From assembly GCA_949361645.1 (NCBI GenBank), contig OX442431.1, positions 2,351,122-2,415,121 on the forward strand: a stretch of 64,000 nt of DNA, read 5' to 3'. The stretch's first letter is position 1, and each line of letters opens with the position of its first letter. The position numbers were made by a program, and so were the translations under genes. Source of the stretch: Spongilla lacustris. Taxonomy: Eukaryota; Porifera; Demospongiae; Spongillida; Spongillidae. This document shows positions 45,931-55,672 of this stretch, piece by piece. The notes below the pieces were generated by a model that was not told where the DNA came from, did not search any database, and was given only the letters and a program-made list of their open reading frames with translations.

Positions 45931-46351
45931 ATGCGTTCACGTCAGCGTAAGGCTAGAGCTAAACGTCGAGCGGAATACCTCCAAAAGCGAGAGGAAATAT
46001 TGAAAGAGCGGTCGTCAGAAGAGAGCAAAGAAAAAGCTCGAGAACGATATCATCGGAACCCCGAGCCAAAACTAACCGCTGAGGAAGAACGATATCACCA
46101 GAACTCCGATCAAAAGCAAACTGCTGAGTGGGAAAAATATCACAAGAACCCCGAGCCAATACTATCTTTCAAGCGGCAACGGTACAATGAGGCCATGAAC
46201 AGTGCAGAACATCGCGACGATTCCATCGCTTCTCCTGCGAAAAGAATGCGATTGCAAGAACGACCGACAGATCAACATGCTGCACTAAGCAAATGCTACC
46301 GCAAGCTAAGGATAATGGGCTTAGAAATATATCTACCTATAAACCCCAAAG
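45931..46351 (+). CDS. First exon of a gene with YHxNPEPK repeats
   Basis: The likely start is the ATG at 45931 (MRSRQRKARAKRRAEYLQKR), not the upstream 45790 ATG, because the 47 residues between are hydrophobic and unlike the rest. The product is very basic with three or four imperfect 15-residue repeats (ERYHRNPEPKLTAEE, ERYHQNSDQKQTAEW, EKYHKNPEPILSF, RQRYNEA). The frame continues to 46473, but a strong donor (AAAG|GTACGT, 46351/46352) suggests the exon ends there. Similar basic repeats occur at the N-terminus of many multi-copy sponge/cnidarian genes; function unknown. Downstream exons were not identified. Confidence 0.5.
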
Positions 46352-48078
46352 GTACGTATGTTCGAATTCGACTGAGTGATACAATACGTATTTTGAACAT
46401 GTACATGCATGCGTGCATGTATTATAAAATAATGTTTATAAACCTTTGCGTTGCAAAGTCAACATGGACATAGTGCCCATATTACCAGGGCAACCTCATT
46501 CCTCCATCCTGCACATTCTCTCAGACGGTTCTATTCAGCTACTGTGTGGGGGAAGGTGTCATCCTACTGACAGCTCAGACATGTGTGGTTCTATCATTGT
46601 GGTCATACATACTATAGGTGTTACAGCAAGGTTGATGGGGGGATCAAGGCAGATATGGAGTCAGCAAGCCACATAGTTCTGCAGAAGTCTAAAGGCATTC
46701 TCCATTTGAAGACCTGTTGAGGTATGCATAAGTGTCAATGGCCTGCCTGAGCATGCCATGACGTTTAGCCCTTCCCACTATTGTGTTCTGCCTGCATAAT
46801 TTTATTCAATGTTTCTTTGAAGTGCACTGCGGTGACTGAATATGGCTTCTGTTTACCAAGCATGCTGTCCTGCTTGTATTGGAGTTTGCTTGTATTGCCT
46901 ACATGTCTCCTGTAGTCCTGTTGCTACATGTATGTCTTTGATTCTTCCATTCTGTTTTAACCTTTTAGAACGCTTCCTAGCTGAGCAGGTCACATGTGTA
47001 ACTTTGGAAAGGAAAACAAAGGTATGGATATAAAAATCATGATACGCTATTTGACTGGTGTACTCCACGTATAGAAGAGTACATGAAGAGTACTGTACAT
47101 CTACATCTATGGAGAAGATTGATATGGTCCTCCAGTGGTGCTACAAAAGTGAACAATAAGTGTGTGGTGCTTATCCTGAAATTGGAAAGAGGATTAGTTT
47201 GGCAATGCATAATGAAGGTATAGTGTGTGTCACATATGGAGATGCAGTCATCCTAATGACAGCTCAGACATATTTGACTATAATGAGGTGGGAGGCAAAA
47301 TTGTGTGTTATCATTGTGGTCATACAATATAATATTTTATAGAAATTTACTATAGGTGTTACAGCAAGGTTGATGGGGGATCAAGACAGATATGGAGGCA
47401 GCAAGCCACATAGTTCTGCAGAATTTTAAGGGCATTCTCCATTTGAAGACCTGTTGAGGTATGCATAGGTCTCAATGGCCTGCCTGAGCATGCCACCCTT
47501 CCCACTATGTGTTCTGCTGTTAGCTGATATGGCTTTAATGTTCTGGATATAGTGTAAAGATGTTGGTCCAATATCAAGGTAAATGAATGCTGCATTGAGT
47601 TGAGTGTATTAGTCATGTTTCTTTATCTACTCTGTAGAGATGTGCGTCAGTGTCTTCTGTCAGTTGCAAAAATGGTGGTGTGACATTTGGTTCTGAGCCT
47701 CTACCAACACCAGAAAAAAATAGCAGCTGTACGGAACACCACCAAGATACAGCAGTTGGTCCTACAGCTACCAATCTGCCTCAATGCAAATGAGCAATCA
47801 GCTACCATGGGAGAGTCACTCGTAGGGGAGCTACCAGCGCCCATATACCTCATTTTTCCATACACCAGTCATTTGTCAATTGGTACACAATGAAGCTACA
47901 AGCTGTAAATAAAGAAGAAAAAGGTAATGGTGGTGTACCCAGACCCAAATGTACGTAACAATGATCATCGTTTGCACAGTCTTGGGCTGTTTCCGCATAG
48001 CGGTGATGTATCCATCCGCTGCTGCGAACGGGTCTGGGGCCGAGACTAATAATCGGGTATGAACAAAAATTAATGAAA
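46352..48078. repeat. Non-coding stretch with a direct repeat pair
   Basis: About 46557-46790 and 47236-47520 are diverged direct copies sharing GTTACAGCAAGGTTGATGGGG and TTCTCCATTTGAAGACCTG. 47940-48050 contains a CATCCGCTGCTGCGAACGGG stretch like the MITE at 13117. The short open frames here show no features. Confidence 0.5.
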
Positions 48079-48370
48079 CAAGTAAATAAAAAACATTCTC
48101 TACGAGAAAGTTGGTGGTATATAGGATTTGAAGGCAAGGGTGGTGTAAAAAGGAAGGAAACAAGGGTCTAATAATAAGGGAAAATGGAATAGTCCTATAT
48201 TTAGCACACGAACAACACATTATATCCTACATGTAGAAATGTGCTAAATATAGGACTATTCCATTTTCCCTTTTTATTAGACCCTTGTTTCCTTCCTTTT
48301 TACACCACCCTTGCCTTCAAATCCTATATGCCACCAACTTTCTCGTAGAGAATGTTTTTTATTTACTTGT
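48079..48370. repeat. Near-perfect palindrome, 130-bp arms
   Basis: Arms 48079-48208 and 48240-48370 are inverted copies with only about two or three mismatches around a spacer of about 31 bases. The palindrome abuts a (TAA)n tract on its right. Confidence 0.9.
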
Positions 48371-48391
48371 AATAATAATAATAATAATAAT
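48371..48391. repeat. (TAA)n tract
   Basis: Seven TAA units between the palindrome and the next retrotransposon copy. Confidence 0.95.
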
Positions 48392-50102
48392 TTTCAACTT
48401 GTCTTGCAGTTGATGGAGCGTGGCATCAGGCACAACTTGGACTTAGGCATGGAGGACTTGGTCTGCGCTCTCTCTCACTCCATGCTTCTGCCGCTTTTAT
48501 TGCGTCTTTGGTTTCTTCTGGACATGGATGCTTGGACAATACTCCTCTTCAACAGGCAGTCACATTGTACAATGCCAAAGTTTCTCCACCAGATACACTC
48601 ACTGTTGAATCGGCATTAGCTTCTCCACCAACGCAAAAGGCTCTGTCCTCCAAAATTGACATGAATCTCTTCCAAGGTTTGCTAGAGAGTGCTTCTCCTG
48701 CCAACAAGGCTCGCCTCTTATCTGAATCAGCGCCCCATGCAGCTGCCTGGTTATCAGTGGTTCCTTCTATTGAACTTGGTTTACACTTGGAACCCAATGA
48801 GTACCAGGTGGCAGTCAGGTGGTGGCTGGGATTGGACACATCGGGGACTGCAATGTGCCCTTTCTGCCCAGGTGTTGGTCTGGACCCTTTGGGTCATCAT
48901 TGTGTCACTTGCCGACATGGTGGAGATGTAGTGTGGCGACACAACCTCCTGCGTGAAGCCATAGCTAGTTTGTGCCGCACTGCCCATCTCAGTATAGCAG
49001 TGGAGAAAGGTGGTGGAGGTCATGACCACACTCGTCCAGCTGATGTATTGATTGCTGGGTGGGATAGAGGCAAACATGCAGCTTTGGACATCACTGTGGC
49101 TTCACCACTTTGCCCTGCCATCCTACCTGAAGCTAGCCATCAATCTGGAGCTGCAGCTAACGGTGCTGAGCTAAGAAAGCTTAATGCTAACAGCACCAAG
49201 TGCACGGAACTGGGCTGGACATGTATCCCCATGGCTGTTGAAACGTTTGGTCATTGGGGTAGGAAGGAAGGCTCAGGATGTATTGTCTAGGTTGGCATCC
49301 CACCTGTCAATTAGCCTCTCCCAGCCCAGAGCTGCAATGGTTAGGCTTAGGCACTATCGGATGCTGCGGCACGGCAGCCTAATAGAGGGTCCATATCAGA
49401 ATGATCCGAATAGGATATTAATTGCCTGAATTATGGTTTCACGTGGTAGAAGCATGTGGTATACATGTAGCCCAAAGGTGGTTTAGACTGATTATTACTG
49501 ATAAGCAACAATAACAGTTGAATAACCAGCCGATACTGTTAACCCTCAAAAGTGAACAAAAACCATAGCTGCCAAACCTAATCCCTGATCTTCAACCAAA
49601 AGCCAAACAAACAGGATTAGATCTCCTTGGTTCAAAAATGAATTCCCCAATGAGCCTACAAGCCCTATGTACATGTGTTCCATATGTGTTGTCCTAGCAA
49701 GTTAAATAACCTCAAAAAGGACCAGGTTGTACAACACATACTGCCTACAAAACATCACAAAATGATTTGTGAGTCATTGTGACGTAATTGTGAACGAATG
49801 AAATTGGTACAAATAGATGTATATGATTTTAAAAAACTGTATTAAGGATCCGAATTTTGATCTGAATAGCTATCTAAAATTATCCTCCGCGGATATCCGA
49901 ATGGTGGGGCAAAAAATAGCCTTTAGCGCTCAACCCTAGCAATGGTTGCCGACATTTATGGACGTCTCAACATCATCTTGGTGAGGTCGGTGTCCAGAGC
50001 CATCCTCTCCAGACTACCACAATCAGACTAAATTTATTTAGCTAATTGTAACTATGTAACACATTTATTACTCGTATTTGGCGTATGTCATGACAGTTTT
50101 TT
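48392..50102 (+). pseudogene. 5'-truncated RLE retrotransposon copy (family b), split by a DNA transposon
   Basis: Starts in the RT thumb (WHQAQLGLRHGGLGLRSLSLH across a frameshift), then frame 48508-49290: KARLLSESAPHAAAWLSVVPS, CPFCPGVGLDPLGHHCVTC, RPADVLIAGWDRGKHAALDITVASPL (in order). A 4-base shift near 49265 breaks the frame. The element is interrupted at 49342 and resumes at 49940 with MVADIYGRLNIILVRSVSRAILSRL, a stop near 50030 and the family b 3' UTR. Confidence 0.88.
49343..49939. mobile_element. Non-autonomous hAT-like element, 597 bp, with 8-bp target duplication
   Basis: CAATGGTT occurs at 49335-49342 and 49940-49947, and the uninterrupted sister copy (37860-37880) has it once. 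Ends AGGCTTAGGCACTA and, inverted, CTAGGGTTGAGCGCTA are imperfect inverted repeats. An 8-bp duplication and a (C/T)AGGGTT-type tip fit the hAT superfamily. No transposase. If the tips are placed 1-2 bases further out, the duplication is 6-7 bp. Confidence 0.75.
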
Positions 50103-50110
50103 ATAATAAC

Positions 50111-50146
<36 letters not shown>
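50103..50146. repeat. (TAA)n tract between copies
   Basis: TAA-type run with one AAC interruption. Confidence 0.95.
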
Positions 50147-50419
50147 CAAGAGCTAGGGTGGGCCTGCACACCCTTGGCAGTAGAAACGTACGGCAACTGG
50201 GGTGAGGTTGCTCAAGGAACATTCTCCAGGCTTGCATCCCACCTTGCCATCAGCCAGTCCAGGCCAAAGGCATTAGTGGTGGCAGACATATATGGCAGGC
50301 TTAACCTCCATCTGGTGAAGTCCATTGCTAGGGCACTCCTGGCGAGAGAGCTTCATCCATCCTGACTGTGTATGTAGGAAATAGTAGTTGCATGTTTTTC
50401 AAGTGGTGTATACATGTTG
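50147..50419 (+). pseudogene. 5'-truncated RLE retrotransposon copy (C-terminus only)
   Basis: Starts QELGWACTPLAVETYGNWGE right at the tract and ends ARALLARELHPS (stop 50363-50365). About 72 codons, then a short 3' UTR into the next TAA tract. Confidence 0.85.
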
Positions 50420-50456
50420 TAATAATAATAATAAAAAATAAAAAATAATAATAATT
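50420..50456. repeat. (TAA)n / A-rich tract between copies
   Basis: TAATAATAATAATAAAAAAT-type run. Confidence 0.92.
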
Positions 50457-51237
50457 CCATGGCTGTCTGTTACTCCATCAGAAGGTCTTGGACTCCATCT
50501 TGACCCTTCCCAATTTCAGGTTGCCATCAAGTGGTGGCTTGGCCTGGACCTTTCTTATGGTTCATGCTGCCCACTGTGCCCTGAGATTGCCTTGGACCCA
50601 CTTGGCCATCATGCTGTTACCTGCAAAAGGGGTGGTGACGTGGTTTCCCGCCACAACAAATTGCGTGATGTCCTTGCAGAGTCCTGCCGGCGAGCTCATC
50701 TGGGTGTCCAGGTGGAAATGGGTAATAATCTCACCAATCACAGTCACACCCGTCCAGCTGACCTTTTAGTTCCAAACTGGGTCTTGGGCAAGGCAGCAGC
50801 TTTTGACCTGTCTGTCACATCTCCGCTTAATCCTACAACTCTTTTGGAAGCGAGTGTGACAACAGGAGTAGCTGCACTGACCACTGAGCTGAGAAAGCAC
50901 TCCTCCAATGACACCAAATGCAAGGAACTTGATTGGGTCTGTGTACCATTGGTGGTGGAGTCGTATGGAGCCTGGGGAAAAGAGGCTTTGGAGTCCATCT
51001 CTCAGCTAGCCTCTCGACTAGCCACTTGCTCGTCCAAGACAAAGTCTGTGGTTCTTACCGAACTCTACGGGCGGCTGAACCTTCACCTGGTACGAGCTAA
51101 TGCCATTGCCATCCTGTCCCGTAGCATCAGACAAAGTGATGTAGGGTAGATATATAGTTAGCATTTTGTGTACATTGTGTTTAGTCTAGTAGTATATGTT
51201 TGTATTTGTGCATGTCCATTTATATCTATGTAATACA
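50457..51237 (+). pseudogene. 5'-truncated RLE retrotransposon copy (family d)
   Basis: Open from about 50460 to stop 51149. WLSVTPSEGLGLHLD, zinc knuckle CPLCPEIALDPLGHHAVTC, RHNKLRD, RPADLLVPNWVLGKAAAFDLSVTSPL (in order), WVCVPLVVESYGAWGKEALES and LYGRLNLHLVRANAIAILSR. A complete zinc knuckle and endonuclease without RT. 3' UTR about 90 bases. Confidence 0.88.
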
Positions 51238-51286
51238 ATAATAATACTAAAATAATATTATTATTAATAATAATAATAATAATAAT
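51238..51286. repeat. (TAA)/(ATT) tract between copies
   Basis: TAA-type run containing a short inverted ATT part. Confidence 0.92.
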
Positions 51287-52230
51287 GCTATTTCAAGGTT
51301 CAACACTCTTGTATCCACTAGTGATGTCATCACTTTAGAAGCTACTTTATCCTCTCCTTCCCAGCATGCCTTGTCCAGGAAATTAGACAGTCATCTTTTT
51401 CACTCAATTATGATGACCTCTTCTCCTGCTAACAAGGCACGTCTTCTTTCTTCTTCTGCTGCTCATGCTAGCTCTTGGTTGTCAGTTGTTCCTTCTGTGG
51501 GTCTTGGATTGCATCTTGACTCTTCTGAATTCCATACACCAGTGAAATGGTGGCTTGGCATGAACTCTACTGCTAGAGCCTCTTGCCCTTTCTGTCCAGA
51601 CACTGCTTTGGACCCACTTGGCCATCATGCGGTTTCGTGCAGACATGGGGGTGATGTGGTCATTAGACACAACCGCCTGCGAAACATCATTGCTGACTTT
51701 TGCCATCGTGCCCACTTATCCTGTACGAATTGAGGTTGGTAGAGGGCTCTTGGGAACACACAATTACACACGACCTGCTGATGTGCTGGTTGATGGATGG
51801 GATAGGGCTAAGCCAGCTGCCTTTGACGTCACTGTTACCTCTCCTCTTACCCCGGTCACCCTGAATGAGGCCAGCATCAATGAAGGAGCCGCAGCCTTGG
51901 CTGCTGAGACAAGGAAGCATGCAGCTAATGATGCTAGGTGCCAAGCACTCGGATGGTCGTGCATTCCTCTTGCAGTGGAAATATTTGGCAATTGGGGAAG
52001 AGAGGCACAAGGCTTTTTTCTCGCTTGGCCACTTTGCTGGCCCTGCATCAGGGTCGACCGAAGTCTACTGTTGTCAGAGACATTTATGGTCACCTCAGCA
52101 TCTCTCTGTTAAGGTCAGTGGCTAGGTCCATTATGGGGCGAGAGATAGTTAATTGACACTTTTGTAGGTAGGCTAGGTGTTTAACTTTTTTCTTTGTGAT
52201 CAAGGTTGTACTTATTCTCCTGTATCTTGT
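51287..52230 (+). pseudogene. 5'-truncated RLE retrotransposon copy (family c)
   Basis: Starts FNTLVSTSDVITLEATLSS. Frame 51371-51733 has KARLLSSSAAHASSWLSVVPS and CPFCPDTALDPLGHHAVSC, then shifts near 51720. The second part has RPADVLVDGWDRAKPAAFDVTVTSPL (in order) and WSCIPLAVEIFGNWGREAQG, shifts again at the T-run near 52015, and ends ARSIMGREIVN. Confidence 0.85.
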
Positions 52231-53855
52231 ATTGTTATTATTGAAAAATAACAATTACAAGTACACATATACACCACTTGAAAAACATGCAAAAATCAAA
52301 GTTAAACTCCACCCTCAGACCTGAAAAAGCCTGAACGTGAAAGTAAAGCTCGAGCATTTGCTCTCACCAGTGTTAGATTGAGACGTTGGTAGATGGTAGT
52401 GATGGCCTTGGATTTGCTGCACTGCAACTGGATGGCCAGACGGGATGCTAGCCGAGAAATGGTGGACTGGGCTTCTGCCCCCCAGCAACCATAAGTCTCA
52501 ACTGCTAAGGGTATAGCAACCCATCCAAGCTCTGCACACTTGCGATCATTCACACCATGCTTCCGAACTTCAGCTGCCATAGCTGCTGACCCTCTTGCAA
52601 CTCCCGCTTCAGTTAAAGTAGTGAGATTAAGCGGTGAGGTTACAGTTAGGTCAAAAGCTGCTGGTTTGCCGATTATCCAGTTCTGTACAAGAATATCAGC
52701 TGGACGACTGTGTCTTTTGTCTGCCCCTAAGCCACAACCTACTTCAAGCTGTCCCCCCAGACATGCTCGATGGCAGAACTGTGAAAAGGCATCCCTCAAG
52801 CTGTTGTGACGCAGAACGACATCCCCTCCACTTTTACACATCACTGCATGGTGTCCTAGAGGGTCTAGCTGGTGTTCAGGACAGTATGGACAGCAAGAAC
52901 CCAAAGATGTGTCCATTCCAAGCCACCACTTCAATGCAATCTGGAACTCATCAGGTTCAAGGGGAAGGTTAAGACCTACTGAAGGAATGACTGACAGCCA
53001 GGCTGCAGCATGGCGTGAGGACACAGACAACAAACGTGCACGGTTGGCAGGGGACGACTGAAGTAGCAGTTGATCAAACTGGTGGTTTTCCAGCCTAGCC
53101 GAGAGATCCTTTTGACTATAGCTAGAATTAAGCAAAAGATCTCCTGAAATTGCATGCACTGGTAGGACTATACTGTTAATAATACTGAATGACTCCAAGG
53201 CGTATTCATCAGATGGTATTAGAGACCCGGCCTTAATCAGTGATGCCAAATAAGCAGCTGGAGAATGGAGAGCAAGACTACGAAGGCCAAGACCCCCCCT
53301 ACCAAGGCTCAGTTGAACTTGCAACCATTCTGTGTCAGCTGTATCAATTCCAGTGCATTCAGAAAAACAATGACGAACGTCAGCATCAAACAATGCTAAC
53401 CCGTCAGAGATAAGTGAGGGTGGAGTTGAACGGGCAAGATGAACTAATTTACAGTACCCTGCACACTGACGCAGGAGGAGGAGTGCAACTTGGGGGTCCA
53501 ATGAGCCCACAGTAACCAACTGGGATAGCAACTTGGCAGCCTTAGCACGCCTTTGTGCTAAAAACTTTGCACAAAGATGGTATCTCCTATTGGAGCTCCA
53601 AGAACTTCAAAGTTTGGCTCGTGGGACACTTTCATTTCTTGGGGAAAGTCTGTCAAGACAGTGCGAGAGAATAGTTCACATTTGGCAGGGTTGATCCAGA
53701 GACCAAGAGCAGGACCCAGCTTCTGAATAAGAGTAACAACCCGTCTTATTACAGACTTGGTACCAGAAAGAACTCCATCATCTAGATACCATGAATTCAA
53801 CAAAAGTTGAGAGTATTCCGTATCCTCAATGATCGTGCGGATGAGCTTGTGTAGG
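52231..53855 (-). pseudogene. RLE retrotransposon copy (family a), thumb to endonuclease
   Basis: Starts at the tract at 53856 with LHKLIRTIIEDTEYSQLLL, WYLDDGVLSG (catalytic motif C) and GLWINPAKCELFS, then a frameshift near 53560. The 409-residue frame 53531-52302 carries RGGLGLRSLALH, RLLSVSSRHAAAWLSVIPS, CPYCPEHQLDPLGHHAVMC, RHNSLRD, RPADILVQNWIIGKPAAFDLTVTSPL (in order) and LNLTLVRANARALLSRS. Its 3' tail runs tail to tail into the 51287 copy near 52235. Confidence 0.88.
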
Positions 53856-53871
53856 ATTATTATTAATAAAA

Positions 53872-53902
<31 letters not shown>

Positions 53903-53905
53903 TAA
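53856..53905. repeat. (ATTA)/(TAAA)/(TAA)n tract, head-to-head junction
   Basis: A single tract serves as the 5' boundary of two divergent copies. Confidence 0.93.
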
Positions 53906-55562
53906 CAGCCTCAGACGTTGCATGGATGAAAATTGGAATGACGCCAATTTTGCTGTCTTTAAAGTAGACATGAAAAATGCCTTCAATTCAGTATCAAGAC
54001 AAGCAGTGCTAGATGAAGTGGCAACTTTTTTCCCAGAATTGATGGGTCCCGACCTTGGACTTTCCATCAACCTAGCCAAATGTGAACTCTTCAGTCCTAC
54101 AATCAAGTCCTCTTTCCCATCAGTGGTAAAATCTTCATGCCTTCCAAATGTAGATATCCTTGGAGCTCCAATCGGGGACTATCTTTTCTGTGCTCACTTC
54201 ATTGCAGAGAGGTGTGCTCAAGCCAAGAAGCTGCTGTCTGCTCTGTTAGAGATGGCTGACTCTGACCTCCATGTAGCGATCTCGTTGCTTCGAATTTGTG
54301 GAGGTTTCTGCAAGCTAGTCCACATTTCGAGAACCACTCCCCCTAGTCTATCCTCTGAGGCTCTACGTGCCTTTGATGGGGAGACCAGATCCTGCTTCTC
54401 AGCCTGTCTTGCTGCAGATGTCACGGATGCCGCCTGGCAACAAGCCCAACTAAGCCTCTCCTTTGGCGGGCTTGGACTCCGCTCCCTTGCACTCCATTCT
54501 AGCTCAGCATTCCTAGCTTCATTTTCAGCCTCAGGTGTAGGCAATACCAATAACCTCCATCTTCAGCAATCTCTAATCACATTCAACAGTCAGGTTTCAC
54601 ATTCTGATGCAGTTACCATCGAGTCAGTTCTTGCTGATCAGCCTCGCCAGCGATCCTTGTCCCAGAAGTTGGACAGACATCTCTTTGAATCACTTTTGAT
54701 GTCCTCCTCTCCAGCGAATAAGGCTCGGCTATTATCAGCTTCAGCCCCCCATGCCAGTGCGTGGCTCTCGGCTGCTCCCTCTGTTGGCCTAAATCTGCAT
54801 CTACATTCACGGGAATTCCAAACTGCTGTCAGATGGTGGCTGGGTCTGGACACTTCATTTGCCTCAGTGTGCCCATTTTGTCCAGGGGTTGCTCTTGACT
54901 CCCTTAGTCACCATGCTGTGTCCTGTAGACATGGAGGTGACACAGTCATCAGACACAACAAATTGCGTGACATCATTGCAGATTTATGTCGCAAGGCACA
55001 CCTGTCTGTCAGGGTGGAAGCAGGACATGGTATGTGTCGTGACATCAATCACTCTCGTCCAGCTGATGTCCTTGTGGAGGGTTGGGAGAGAGGCCAACCT
55101 GCTGCCCTAGACATCACAGTCACTTCTCCCCTCACTCCAGTCTCTTTGAAAGAGTCAAGTAGAATTGCAGGTGTGGCAGCTCTGTCTGCTGAAAGTAGGA
55201 AGCATGCTGCCAATGACCCAAAGTGTCGTGAATTGGGATGGATGTGTATACCAATGGCAGTTGAGACATACGGTAACTGGGGGAAGGAGGCCCAACACAT
55301 GTTCTCAAGACTGGCTACCTATTTAGCAATCCATCTTTCCTGCCCCAAGTCCAGAGTTCTGGCTGACATATATGGCCGCCTAAACATCTGCCTGGTGAGA
55401 GCTGTGGCAAGAGCCATCCTGGCAAGAGGCCTTTGCCCAGTCCATGTCTAGTGTACATGTATTGTTTTCCTTGTAGCTATAGTGTTAATAGTTAGGTTGT
55501 ACCATGGAGTTTAACTTTTTCAGGTGTATCTTATGTATATGTTGTATATTAATATTAATAAT
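53906..55562 (+). CDS. RLE retrotransposon ORF (509 aa) with deleted RT palm
   Basis: ORF 53922-55451 is open throughout. FKVDMKNAFNSVS (RT motif A, about residue 20) leads through FFPEL (residue 38) directly into MGPDLGLSINLAKCELF, so the GVQQGDPLG and YLDD motifs are absent: about 90 codons were removed in frame compared with the 40613-43000 copy. The rest is complete: GGLGLRSLALH, WLSAAPSVGLNLHL, zinc knuckle CPFCPGVALDSLSHHAVSC (about 316), RPADVLVEGWERGQPAALDITVTSPL (about 379-400, in order), WMCIPMAVETYGNWGKEAQ and ARAILARGLCPVHV. It could encode a zinc-knuckle/endonuclease protein but not a working RT. 3' UTR about 110 bases. Confidence 0.85.
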
Positions 55563-55581
55563 ATAATATAATAAAATAAAA

Positions 55582-55654
<73 letters not shown>
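55563..55654. repeat. (TAAA)n(TAA)n tract
   Basis: About 90 bases of TAAA then TAA units after the 3' UTR of the 53906 copy. Confidence 0.95.
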
Positions 55655-55657
<3 letters not shown>

Positions 55658-55672
55658 GAGGCCTTTGCCCAG
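55655..55672 (+). pseudogene. Tiny retrotransposon copy, left part (split by the palindromic element)
   Basis: AAGAGGCCTTTGCCCAG equals 55428-55445 (last codons of the copy just before). It continues at 62771 after the 7.1-kb insertion. Confidence 0.8.
55667..55672. repeat. Target-site duplication gcccag (left)
   Basis: Six bases repeated at 62771-62776; the unsplit sequence at about 55440 has them once. Confidence 0.85.
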
